This document shows, piece after piece, positions 45,443 through 57,498 of a stretch of 64,000 nt of DNA. The stretch is from positions 5,327,001 through 5,391,000 of the forward strand of contig NC_134954.1 of assembly GCF_965638725.1 (NCBI RefSeq), given 5' to 3'. Position 1 is the stretch's first letter, and each line of letters starts with the position of its first letter. This DNA is from Aptenodytes patagonicus. Taxonomy: Eukaryota; Chordata; Aves; Sphenisciformes; Spheniscidae. The position numbers were made by a program, and so were the translations under genes. The notes below the pieces were generated by a model. That model was not told the DNA's origin. It ran no database searches and saw only the letters and a program-made list of their open reading frames with translations.

Positions 45443-48400
45443 GCAGATAGTTCTGTTACTGTGTTTGCATTTATCCCTCCTTTAACTCATTCAAACCTTA
45501 TCTCATAATCGAGATTTTTTTTGTTACGTGAAAATTATAATTGGGAAACCAGAACACAAATAACAGTATTTCTGCACTAACTTAAAATACGATGTCATGT
45601 ACTAACAGCTATGTTTTGAGAAAAGTACAGTACTATATGCTAACCCTTTCTTTTAGCTTTCTTTTCCTTCTTGATCTTTGCATTAATTTGCATAAGTATG
45701 CTAATATGCTTAGACATAGATATAAGTGGAATTATGAAATAAATGGACTACTAGTCGCTACTCCCTTAAAAGCAACGGCAGTTTTGCTGTTGATTTTGGT
45801 CGAGACTTGGTTTTAGTCCAAATGTTAAATAAACTCAATGTGTGAATAGTCTTGGATTACTCCGTTTCTGTTACCTAGATCCTTTGTCCTTTTCTCGAAA
45901 GTGTTCTAAAAGCCATTTTATTTTGAGAAAGGTAAGAGAAGTTCTACTGTACTGGGGTCCCAGCTAAGTAATTGGGGAAAAACTTCTTCATATGCTTTCA
46001 TGCACTTCTATTAAGTTACTTCTGTTCTCAGTGTGTGCTTTTGCTCCTGTGTCTCGAGCTGTTCAGTAATGCGACTGAACACTCCGTGGTATCTCCTTGT
46101 TTTCAGCTGCAGCTTCTTCTGGTTACAATAACCAGATATTTTGCTGTAATTTTCTCTTAAAAAAAAAAAAAAAAAAAGTCCAGGAATAATTCTGGTGTTA
46201 ATTGTTGCTGTGACTTAAAGGCAGGAGATTTCAGTACAATCACTTTACAGTTATCTCCATGTTAATTCGGAGTTTGAAACTGCTGGTGAGAAGTTAAAGC
46301 TTTTATTGAAATTTCTTATACCAAACTCTTTAGGTTTTTATGATAAATCAAAAACAAAAATAAGCTGCGCTGGTGTTATGTTGCTATAAAAAGCCACGAA
46401 GAATTCAAAACATCAAAAGACGTGTTGTCAGTCTTTTTTTGCAGGGCAGGGGGAGAGGGGTGATGCAGTACAGAAACGCTAGAAGAGCCCTATTTTTCTT
46501 GTCCTTAACTTTACTGAGTGCTGTGGTAAACTTTAAACAGGCTCCAAACTACTTGGTTTCTCTTCTGTCTGAGCTTTGAAGTTCAATATTAAGAGATGCA
46601 TTTAGTGTAGAGAAGCAAACATCTAAGGACGGATTGTTTTTATCTTTTCAAATTGATTCCACTGATCTAATGGCGCTAGTTTTGTGTGTTTACCACTTCA
46701 GCTTGTCTAAGAACTTGTTGATAAATTGGGAAGATAAAACGGTCACCAGCTGGTCAGGAAATAGCCACTGTCGTAGTGCAAAGTTGCACAGCGGAAACAC
46801 AGTTGATGTGCGTGACGGAATCAGAGCACTGAAGGCTGTCGGTGGTTCTGTAAATCACGGGGCACACTGCAGTGCAGCTCTTCGTGGTGCACCTGAAAAC
46901 TGGGGCTGGTCTTCCTTGGGAAAAGGGTAGCTCTAGGGAGAAGGTAAACCACCTCATCCCGCTCTGGTTTTGTGTGTAAGTGTAATGTTTCTGCCAGTCT
47001 GTGGCAGCTGTGCTTGTGACCATGCTCTTGAACTTCCAGTTTTATGCTCAAATACGTTACCTGAATTACTACAGTGCAGGTATTGTACGACTATCAGGGA
47101 CCTCCTGGGTCATCAAGACGATCCGTCACCATCATAGCTACGTCATATGATCCTTTTCCTGAACAGATTGAGCTCCGTTTTAGAAGCATTAAATCTTTTG
47201 CTCCTGTTGCTCCAGCTGGGAACAATTACAGAACCTCACTGTTCTGACACGGCAATTAAAAATTATGCCTTACCTCTGTAAGTATTCATTGCCAGTTGAG
47301 CTCCCTTGCTCTTATACCAGTGCTCTTTCTCAGGAGAAATCTTGATTTTATTGACACTGGGAGAATTTTGCATTCAATGAGATGAGAATTTCATCGCGTT
47401 TCGAACGAGCTTGAGAGTTCCCCTTTGTAGGGCATCTCAATAGCTCTGCAGTCCTGTGTTTTCCCCTAATGAGACTGGGATGCTTATGTAAGTCAGAGCA
47501 ACATTTGTTTTTAGAACTCGAGTTACACGTTTTAGATTAATCATTACCTGACATTTGTGGTTTAATACTCTTGGTCCTGAAGGCATCGTTTTGGTTTACA
47601 GTACGTAATTTTGGTACTTTATATAGGCAACCAAAGTTAATCGCATCAATAGAGAGGTGCGTCTATTAAAAAACGGCATTCTCAATAGCCATTCAAATGA
47701 CTTGCCCAATTTTTATGTAGCATTTCTAACTCTTAAAAACATGCATGCTTGCAAAGAAAAAAGTTCTGACAGAATGTTTTGATAGCCAGCCTCAAAGAAA
47801 CTTTTTAACACTACTTAATGCAAGTTGTTTCAGTAGAGAGAGACAATAGTTAGCTATAGTCCTTCGTTCCTGGCAACAGATTCTGTAGTTTCACGATTCA
47901 CACATATTTAGACAAGTATTGAATCAAATCTTTGGTTTGTCAATGCCGGTGTCTCTGTCTCTTTCCGTAGGCTGTGGCTGGCACTTAGGAAGGGGTGGGG
48001 GAAAGTGCCGCTGGCAATTTTTCCACCTTATAGAAGTGAGAAAAGAAATAATTTTGACTGGTGTGGGAGATCAGTTTCTGAAGTTTCTGGGTTTGGAAGT
48101 TTTAAAACGTTCTGCTCTTGCTTATTTGACCATTTCTAGAGAATGATGCCACCATTTACGTAGTACGTAGTAAGTGATAATAGACCCACTGCCACACTGA
48201 GCTGACAGTTTTGTGGGGACGTATCTAGATTTGTGATTAATACCTCTGGGGTAATGCAGGGGATATTGCCAGATCAAACGAATAATTAAGCCTAGTTGAA
48301 TGAAAAATCATTATGTGTTCCTCGAGGCTGAAGGAAGCACGCTGGTGGAGCACCACTGTCCTATATTAGACCTAAACCTATGAGAGAAAATTCATGGAGT

Positions 48401-49670
48401 TCAAAGATACCATTCTGCAACCTGTTCTTGTGGAGTATCTCTTTCGTGGAGGCAGCCCTATGTAATTAAGAACATACTAATGAAGCTGAGGAAGCATTAC
48501 AGAATTAGTCCTGTAAGAGCAGGGGATTAACCAGGGGGAAGCATTCCCACCACCAAAGGGCGATAATTTGTCTAAAAGTTCTGGCTTGGTCCAATAAAGA
48601 AATTCGGTTACTTCAACGATAATTTCAATGGAAAGAACGAGGAGGCACAGCTTTATCCTCTAAGTTATTGGCAAAACGATCAGTGCTTAGGATGATAACG
48701 TAACAAAATGATTTGTAGAAATAACTCCAACGTCAGAGAATGTTTAAGGAGCAAAAGAGTCCGGAGAGAGTGTGGCTTCATTTGTTGAGTGTTAGTTGAA
48801 TGCTAATGGAGATTATTCTCTTCAATTTCAAGTGAAAGGAACAGAAAGTGTTTACAAAATAAATTTTTGTAGTCCATCAGAAAAAAAACGGTTGCCTAAT
48901 CTAAAAGTGTGTATCTGAAGGTTGCTTATTCCATTACACAGACCTCCTGCATCACGTAACGACTGCGGCAATGAGCTTAGTAGAACTACTTTTGTAATTT
49001 GACTGGGCTTTCATCACTAGGGGGCTGACGGTTTTAGATTGGAGTGATTTACCTATCATTTTCTGTTTATAATATCAGAGTACAGTTCAGTTTTGCTTTT
49101 ATGTTTCTTTTGCAGTAGAAATAGATGTGAAATATTTCATTTCTGTCTCAAATATCATGTGATGCTCTTTCAGCACATTTTCAGTCAGGCAGACATGTTC
49201 AACAGCCTGTATCCACCGGCAATGAGACAACACTTTGGGGGGAAAAAAGATGACATTCATATTGGCGTTTAGCAGATCCCCACATGGCCATTCGTTATTG
49301 CTGCTATTGCTGCTTTTATTACTTTAGGATGAACCTACCCTAGATGCACATGCCCATATATTTTCACTTCAAGACCCATGGCGTGGCCTATTTTTCTCCC
49401 GGCTGCTGGGAATCTGCACTGACGCTCGGTCTCCGGTGACTTCAGGCATGATGTCAGCGTGAGATTTGTGATAATTTCCTTGATCCAGTCTGTGCGCCAC
49501 ATGAACAGCAGGCAGGCTGCTGAAGTTCATGGAAATCTAGACCAGTAGCAAAACTGTTGATTGTTCCCAGGTTTCAGCGGTAGGTAATTTATTTCGTGGT
49601 TTATTTCTTTGAAAGATTCTTGTTGAACTTGTTCTTAATCGGTTATTTCAACTGCCTGCTGCGAGCTTGG
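45443..49670. other. Intergenic stretch, no gene recognised
   Basis: AT-rich, with a 19-A run at 46159-46177. Parts of 47600-49200 have the balanced, CpG-poor look of conserved noncoding DNA, but conservation cannot be judged from one sequence. Open frames are short and motif-free. Confidence 0.55.
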
Positions 49671-49676
49671 CTGTAA

Positions 49677-51952
49677 GATCAAGGGCAGCTCAAGGGAAGC
49701 TCAAGGGCAGCCTGGGCTGCAGTGACCACGAAATGGTGGAGCTCAAGATCCTTAGGGCACAGCACAGCAAGCTCATTACCCTGGAGTTCAGGAGAGGGGA
49801 CTTTGGCCTCTTCAGGGATCTGCTTGGTAGAGTGCCATGGGACAAAGCCCTGGAGGGAAGAGGGGCACAAGAAAGCTGGGTAATATTTGAGGATCACCTC
49901 CTCCAAGCTCAGGAGCGATGCATGCCAACAAAGAGGAAGCCAGGCAAAAACACCAGGAGGCCCGCATGGATGAACAAGGAGATCCTGGACAAACTCAAAC
50001 ACAAAAAGGAAGCCTACAGAGCGTGGGAGCAAGGACAGGCAGCCTGGGAGGAGTACAGAGACATTGTCTGAGCAGCCAGGGATCAGGTTAGGAAAACTAA
50101 AGCCCTGATAGAATTAAATCTGGCCAGGGACGTCAAGGGCAACAAGAAAAGATTCTATAGGTACATTGGGGATAAAAGGAAGACAAGGGAAAATGTGGGC
50201 CCTCTCCAGAATGAAACGGGAGACCTGGTTACCCGGGACACAGAGAAGGCTGAGGTACTCAATGACTTTTTTGCCTCAGTCTTCACCGGCAAGTACTCAA
50301 GCCTCACCACCCAAGCCGCAGAAGGCAAAGGTGGGGACTGGGAGAATGAAGAGCCACCCACTGTGGGAGAACATCAGGTTCGAGACCATCTAAGGCACCT
50401 GAAGGTGCACAAGTCCGTGGGACCCAATGAGATCCATCCGCGGGTCCTGAAGGAACTGGCGGATGAAGTTGCGAAGCCGCTATCTATCGTATCTGAGAAG
50501 TCGTGGCAGTCCGGGGAAGTTCCCACTGACTGGAAAAGGGGAAACATCACCCCCATTTTTAAAAAGGGAAAAAAGGAAGACCCGGGGAGCTACAGGCCAG
50601 TCAGTCTCACCTCTGTGCCTGGGAAGATCATGGAACAGATCCTCCAGGAAGCTATGCTAAGGCACATGGAGGACAGGGAGGTGATTCGAGACAGCCAGCA
50701 TGGCGTCACCAAGGGCAAGTCCTGCCTCACCAACCTAGTGGCCTTCTCTGATGGAGTGACTACATCAGTGGACACGGGAAGGGCTACAGATGTCGTCTAT
50801 CTGGACCTCTGTAAGGCCTTGGACACAGTCCCCCCCCAACATCCTTCTCTCTAAACTGGAGAGGTATGGATTTGATGGGTGGACTGTCCAGTGGATGAGG
50901 AATTGGTTAGATGGCCCCATCCAGAGGGTAGTGGTCAACGGCTCAATGTCCAGATGGAGATTGGTGACGAGTGGCGTCCCGCAGGGGTCCGTATTGGGAC
51001 CGGTACTGTTTAATATCTTCATCAATGACACAGACAGTGGGATCGAGTGCACCCTCGGCAAGTTTGCAGATGACACCAAGCTGAGTGGTGCGGTCGACAT
51101 GCCAGAGGGACGCGATGCCATCCAGAGGGACTTGGACAAGCTCGAGAAGTGGGCCCGTGTGAACCTCATGAGGTTTAACAAGGCCAAGTGCAAGGTCCTG
51201 CACCTGGGTCAGGGCAACCCCTGGTATCAATCCAGGCTGGGGGATGAAGGGATTGAGAGCAGCCCTGCCAAGAAGGACTTGGGGGTACTGGTGGATGAAA
51301 AGCTGGACATGAGCCAGCAATGTGCGCTCACAGCCCAGAAGGCCAACCCTATCCTGGGCTGCATCCCAAGAAGCGTGGCCAGCAGGTCGAGGGAGGGGAT
51401 TCTGCCCCTCTGCTCTGCTCTGGTGAGACCCCCCCTGGAGCACTGCGTCCAGCTCTGGAGCCCTCAGCACAGGAAAGACATGGACCTGTTGGAGCGGGTC
51501 CAGAAGAGGGTCACAAAAATGCTCAGGGGGATGGAACACCTCTCCTGTGAAGAAAGGCTGAGAGAGTTGGGGTTGTTCAGCCTAGAGAAGAGAAGGCTTT
51601 GGGGAGACCTTCTTGCAGCCTGTCAGTACTTAAAGGGGGCTCATAAGAAAGATGGCAGCAGACTTTTTAGCAGGGCCTGTTGCGACAGGACAAGGGGGAA
51701 TGGCTTTAAACTAAGGGGGGGTAGATTGAGACTAGATAGAAGGAAGAAATGTTTTACGCTGAGGGTGGTGAAGCACTGTCACAGGTTGCCCAGAGAGGTG
51801 GTAGATGCCCCATCCCTGGAAACATTCCGGGTCAGGTTGGACGGGGCTCTGAGCAACCTGATCTAGTTGAAGATGTCCCTGCCCACGGCAGGGGGGTTGG
51901 ACTAGGTGACCTTTAGAGGTCCCTTCCAACCCAAACTATTCTATGATTCTAT
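49677..51952 (+). mobile_element. CR1 LINE, 2.3 kb, reverse-transcriptase part retained
   Basis: It begins inside the end of the endonuclease region ([11 protein letters not shown]) and runs through the reverse transcriptase to the CTATTCTATGATTCTAT tail. Blocks in order: [65 protein letters not shown], the catalytic [21 protein letters not shown], and [20 protein letters not shown]. It is interrupted by a stop at 50069-50071 and by a frame change at the C run near 50830-50837; from 50790 one frame stays open for 358 residues. It is 5'-truncated, with a small AGCTCAAGGG duplication at its start. The low number of lesions suggests a fairly recent copy. Confidence 0.95.
50829..51866 (+). pseudogene. 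CR1 ORF2 C-terminal half, open frame
   Basis: An open frame covering the palm motif FADD, the thumb and the C-terminal region ending [17 protein letters not shown]. It is part of a dead CR1 copy and is separated from its N-terminal part by a frame change at the upstream C run. It is not a host gene. Confidence 0.85.
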
Positions 51953-54900
51953 CAAGTGTTTAGGAGATGATCATGGACCAGAATGAATTTGGTTGATCTC
52001 ATTACCTCGTGAGAGATAAAACTAGGCAATTTAAAAATAACAAGTTTGAACATTTTTTCTTGACTGGAGTACTGTACTCATCATGTCCTAGTAACTAAAA
52101 GCATCAGGGACTAGATGATAATAATAATAATAATAAAAGTATGATAAAATTTGGAATAATCTTCAAAATTTTCCTCTAGAGAAAAATTCCCCCTATTGCA
52201 GAAGGGATTTGCTGCTGGTGACAGAATCCACTGCTGAATTATCTGACTCTTACCAGATTCTTTTTGAAACCCGCAATGAATGCTTTTCATACGTCAGTGT
52301 AATTTCCATTTTTGAAGCAGAACAATATATCCTTTTAAGACGAAGACGTCATTCCAAAGAGTTCACGTTGACAAATGGTTAGTTGGATTTCATTATACAA
52401 GGGGATGAAACTGGCTGTAGAGAGGACCGAGGGCAACTGTGGCCATTGCCTGGCAGTGCTAAGACTCTCTGGCAAAGAAAGAGAACACACGGTATGTCGG
52501 AGCAAAGCTGAGATTGTGGACAATACTCTGAAAATTCATCGACTGTTGGGTGCTCGTTTTCTAATGAGGATGAAACAGAAAGAATTAAACCCTTTGACAG
52601 GTGAGTTTGTACAGCGATCTCTGTCACTGATGGAAAGAGTAGGAGTGTAAAACAAGAGTTTACCCTGGCAAATATCTGGGTCGGTAACAATGGAAATTTT
52701 TCATTAAGTGCTATGAAACCTTTCTCTGTTAATCACCACTTTGCTTAAATTGTTTTGTTTTTGAATGGTTGCACGCATAATCCTAACTCTGAATTACCAA
52801 AGTTGTGGTCTGCACCTAGAGCCAAGTGCGCGGCACTGAGCGGCAGCTGCTAGCTAATCAGCACGGCCGGGCACCCACCTCCTCTATCTCTTGCCTGCAT
52901 GTGTCGACATTTCAGTTGGGCAGTTATCTGTGCGCACAAAGGTACATGCAGGGAGGGAAAAATAAGCTGAAGGGCGGTGCTGGCATCAGAGCAATATTTA
53001 TAAGCTGGCTATGAATACATCGAACCTGAAAAATTGGAAAGCTGGACCTTAAGTAGTAAAGTGCTGAGGTCTGAAACAACCCCACACAAAGAGGAGCAGG
53101 ATGTAAAAACCCCTATGTATTCATGAAGTGCATCTTGATAATTTAGGAAAGTCAGGGTAAACTTATCTCTTAGGAGATTATACTAACAGTGTCACAAATT
53201 CTAACAATTACAAGAGACTTGATCAGAAGTCCTAAGCTGTAAGAAATACTATGCTTACCTAATAGCTCCTGTAATACTTCTGTTTCCATATTTGCGATGA
53301 TTTATTAACTGTCAGGTTCCCTTTCCCTGCCAATTTTCCTCATCGGTGGTAGCCTGGACGAAGTTGTTTTAGTTTTTTTAAATTTGTTTAAAAATCTCTT
53401 GCACATTGGGGGCTGTATTTCTCAAATTCCTGTGTTCATGTCAGTAAGACGCTGCTCTTCAATAACCAGGGTATTGCTCCGAGCAGAGGTTATCCCAAAT
53501 TTTTCATTCACTGTGCTGTTTCAGAGTATTGATTCATTCTCTTCCATTAACTCCCTTGTCCACAAACCAAACTGAAAAGACAAACCAAAACAAGGTTTCG
53601 TTCTAGTCAGGCTGCAACAGCGTTCTGAACACTTACTCTTTTCCAGTTGCCAAAACACAGTATGTGGAATATTACTATGCCCACCATGCCTTAATTGTTA
53701 ATTTGTTCCTGTTGTTTTTTTTTTTTTTTAATTTAATTTATTTAAGCATGTAACCCATAAATATTAAATATTCCTATCATGTCATGAAAAAAGCTTCTTG
53801 TCAAGTCATTTTGGTTAAGCCGCATGCTGATGAGCATTTCTCTTTTTCCTCTTGGTCAAGAAAGAGTTTTTCTAATTGGCAAATACTTTCAAAACCTGCA
53901 TTCTCAATTGAGATTCATGCACATTGTTTCAAAGAGACGTGCCCGTCATTGCCACTGAACCAGAGAATGCATTCTTGAAAGAAATCTTTTTTTTTTTTAA
54001 GCTGCTTGTATCTACAACTATGGCTTGCAGTGTTGAAAACAGTCAGCTCAAGGCAAGAAACTGCAGGTGCTCTTGCTGTACAAGAGGCCTTAATGTCGGG
54101 GGATTCACTTTTCTTTTTCAATCAGTTATTCTAAACAACAATTTGAGGGTTTGTCCTTTTACTTCCAAACTCAATGACTTGGAGAGAAAGTGCTAAAATG
54201 TTACTAGGTTTAGCAGTATTTTTCCCACGTATGGATTGAAATTAGGCTTCTCCTGCAGAAACCTCCCTTAAGAGGATATTTGCAGCTACCAGGGATTATC
54301 TGTATCTATTCACCGCAACTGCACTAGCCTGTGCTGCATTCTCCGGGGGATTTTTTGTTTGTTGTGCATCTTGTTAGTGCTCTTACTTTTAACCTGTTAA
54401 TACTACCGGCCATAAAGCCCTTCTCTCTGCAGTTTGGACAAGACAAATTCTCAGGGATTCGTGGGAAAAAACCTTGGTGGCAAGATCTCAGATTTTAAAA
54501 TTACAGTAATGAGAAACACTACACTGAATTTGAAGGATCAGGTTTCCTTTTGTAGTGCACTTCTAAAATATTTTCTTTCAGAAACGGGGTGCCTGAAGAA
54601 CTTCGTTTTCCCATATTCACATTACATAGCTTTTCTTTGTTCTTCCATTTGAATGTCTGACATCTGAAAGCTCTGTTTCCCAAATGACGCTATTTTGCTA
54701 TGTCCATCTCCATTGCTTTACTCCAAGATACTGTTCTTTTTCATCCCACTTCAAATCCAAATGGATGTTTCCATGATTTTTAGTTATTCTGGTACTTGTT
54801 ATACTCATTGATTTGTTCAGTGCAGTGTACAAAACTCTTTGTTTACCAGGCAAGATTCAAAGACTACGACATCGGAGTCACCGATTTACCGTCTCAGTGT

Positions 54901-56500
54901 TTCCGATAATGGAGTGCATGACAGGTATTTCGTGGCTTGTCTTGGCATCTTAGACTCAGCCCACTTTTTCCTTCCTTTTTGGCCTTTTTCATTCTTTGTA
55001 TAGTCAGGCTGACTTAGAGAATTAGGAAGTTTTGGACCTGTTGTCTGTGTGTAGATTCCAGTTGTAAACACTGCTTCAGGATTACCACGAGCACTGAAGG
55101 ATGCCTGCTCAGAACAGCTAATTGTACTCTAGTGTTCCCGAAATCAGCCCTCAAGTGATGTTTATTAAAAGAATTGAAATTTTAGGGAAGTCTGAAGGAG
55201 AATATGTGAGTTTTGTAAAGCATGGGCAAATAAAAGAACACTGGTTGAGAATGTTACTTCTCCTGTCTATTTTAATATTGTTTCCCTCACTGAAGATGCT
55301 TGTCAAATTACCTGTAACTCTTTTTGCCAAATCTAAGGCAGTTCTAAGGCAGCACTAACTGATAGTGGTTTCCACAAAATAGACTGACTAATCAATAATT
55401 TAGATTCATTAGTGGAGAGGAACAAAGGCCTCTCTTCATTCTCATGGGAGTTTTACAGAAAACAGGCAGGAAATGCTCGTCATCGAGTGGAAAAGGAAGA
55501 ATTGAACTTGAAAATACACTGGGCTTTAAATACAAATCTCATTCATAGGTCAAGAAATAAGTTACGTTATATGTAAACTTTAATGTGAAAATGAAGTTGT
55601 TCCTGTTTCCAGAGCGCTGGGAGAGCATTTCCTGGTTTAGTACTTTATGTAGCCAAATAGGACAGAAATTGCTGGTGGTTTAGATATCTATTTTGATTCT
55701 GTCTCTCCCTCTTCTAATTCAGAACCAAAAGTTAGACAAAGTTAAACCATCTTTCCACCGTCGAGGTCTGTCTTTCAGCTCTTTGTCTCCTAAGGTCATT
55801 TGTTTGCTTCCTTCTCGCTTTATTCACATCGGTTCCACAACCTCTCTCTTCTACGTATAGGCTCTAGGCTGCCTTGTGTATTGCTAACATTCCCTTGGGC
55901 AGTCCCAGCAAATGTAAAATACGGTACGGCTTACCATTATTTTTATATTGCTGTTTGTAGGATCGAATCTGAATATCCTGCCTTCTCAGTTTAAAGGGTT
56001 CCACTCCCCTCTGGCATGTTCCTCTGAAAGGATGCATGAAACAATCATTTTACAAAAAGTCCTGTGATTTGTGGTACAGTGTATAAAGCACCATTCAACT
56101 ACAGGATCTTATAGAATAATGATAAACCAATACAAATCAAAATCAGCAACAGAAACATTGGCACGTACCCTAAAAATAAAGGTCCTGTAAAGATGAACTT
56201 AAAAATAAAACACATTTACCTCGCATACAAGATATTCCTATGACAGATGTTTGCCTTCACTGCCACTGTATATCGGCGTGTTCTTTCCACTACCCAGACT
56301 GTGATTACAGACTGGAATATGATCTTGTACGCTTAAGGCATGATGGAAATTAAAGAACCGTGTCAAATAAAGGGGCAAGGTTGAAATATTGATAACCTTT
56401 CAACATCACTGACCAAGCTAGAAAGCAGGAAGAGAATAATGCCTCCTCAGCTATCAAAATTTCTCACTAAAATTAAAAAATGAAAAATTCCTGTAACTTT
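51953..56500. other. Intergenic stretch, no gene recognised
   Basis: It opens with a short ATA microsatellite at 52117-52137. The rest is AT-rich single-copy sequence; the longest open frames (about 100 residues at 52379-52690) have no recognisable motif. Confidence 0.55.
52117..52137. repeat. (ATA)n microsatellite
   Basis: Seven tandem ATA/ATT-type triplets about 165 bp downstream of the CR1 tail. Confidence 0.85.
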
Positions 56501-56504
56501 GGAA

Positions 56505-57498
56505 CAAGGAGGATCCAGGTGATTATAGGCCCATCAGTCTTGCTTCAGTCCCTGGGAAAGTTATGGAACGAATCCTCCTGGGGGCTATCAGAAGTCAAAT
56601 AGAACACGTGATTGGGAAAAGCCAGCACGGATTCACCAAGGGCAAATCGTGCTTGACAAACCTGATCTCCTTCTACGACAAAGTAACCTGCTCGGCTGAT
56701 GCGGGGCGAGCGGTGGACATTGTCTACCTGGATTTCTCCAAGACTTTCGATACTGTTTCCTACAGCCTCCTCCTAGAGAAACCGATGCGTTACGGTCTAG
56801 ACAAGTGGTCCGTGCGGTGGGTGGGGAACTGGCTGACCGGCCGTACCCAGAAGGTGGTGGTAAGCAGCTCCTTTTCAAACTGGCAGCCTGTCACAAGTAG
56901 GGTCCCCCAGGGATCGATATTGGGCCCAACGCTGTTTAATATCTTCATAAGTGATCTGGATGGTGGGGTCAAGTGTACCCTGATGAAGTTTGCTGTTGTC
57001 ACCAAACTGAGTGGGGAAGTGGACACTTCAGAAGGGAGAGACACCCTGCAGGAAGACCTGGATAGGCTGGAAGAGCAGGCTAACGAGAACCTTATGAAGT
57101 TCAACAAGGACAAGTGTAAGGTCTTGTGCCTGGGAAAACATAATCCAGGAGTGCAGCACAGGCTGGGATCTACCCAGCCGGGGAGCAGCTCTGTGGAGAG
57201 GGACCTGGGGGACCTGGGGGATAACAAGCTCAATATGAGTGAACACTGTGCCGCTGCGGCAAAGAAAGCTAACAATTCCAATTGGACACGAGAGGAAAAT
57301 TTTTCACAATGAGAAGAATCAGCCATTGGAATAATCTCCCCAGGGAAGTGGTGGATTCTTCAACATTGGACACTTTTAAGATTCAGCTGGACAGGGTGCT
57401 GGGCCATCTTGTCTAGACCGTGCTTTTGCCAAGAAAGGTTGGACCAGATGATCCTTGAGGTCCTTTCCAACCCGGTATTGTATGATTCTATGAAGTCA
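56505..57498 (+). mobile_element. CR1 LINE, older diverged subfamily
   Basis: The RT part starts GDYRPISLASVPGKVMERI-like and includes [45 protein letters not shown] and KCKVLCLGKHNP. The catalytic FADD has become FAVV, so it cannot be active. Sequence after about 57290 jumps to the 3' end (GGAAGTGGTGGATTC, TCCTTTCCAACCCGGTATTG, ATGATTCTATGA), indicating an internal deletion. The open frame of 249 residues at 56563-57312 is a remnant. It is distinct from the 49.7-kb copy in sequence and tail. Confidence 0.93.

Noticed and set aside
50943-51539. 198-residue reverse open frame
   Set aside because: Antisense shadow of the CR1 reverse-transcriptase region.
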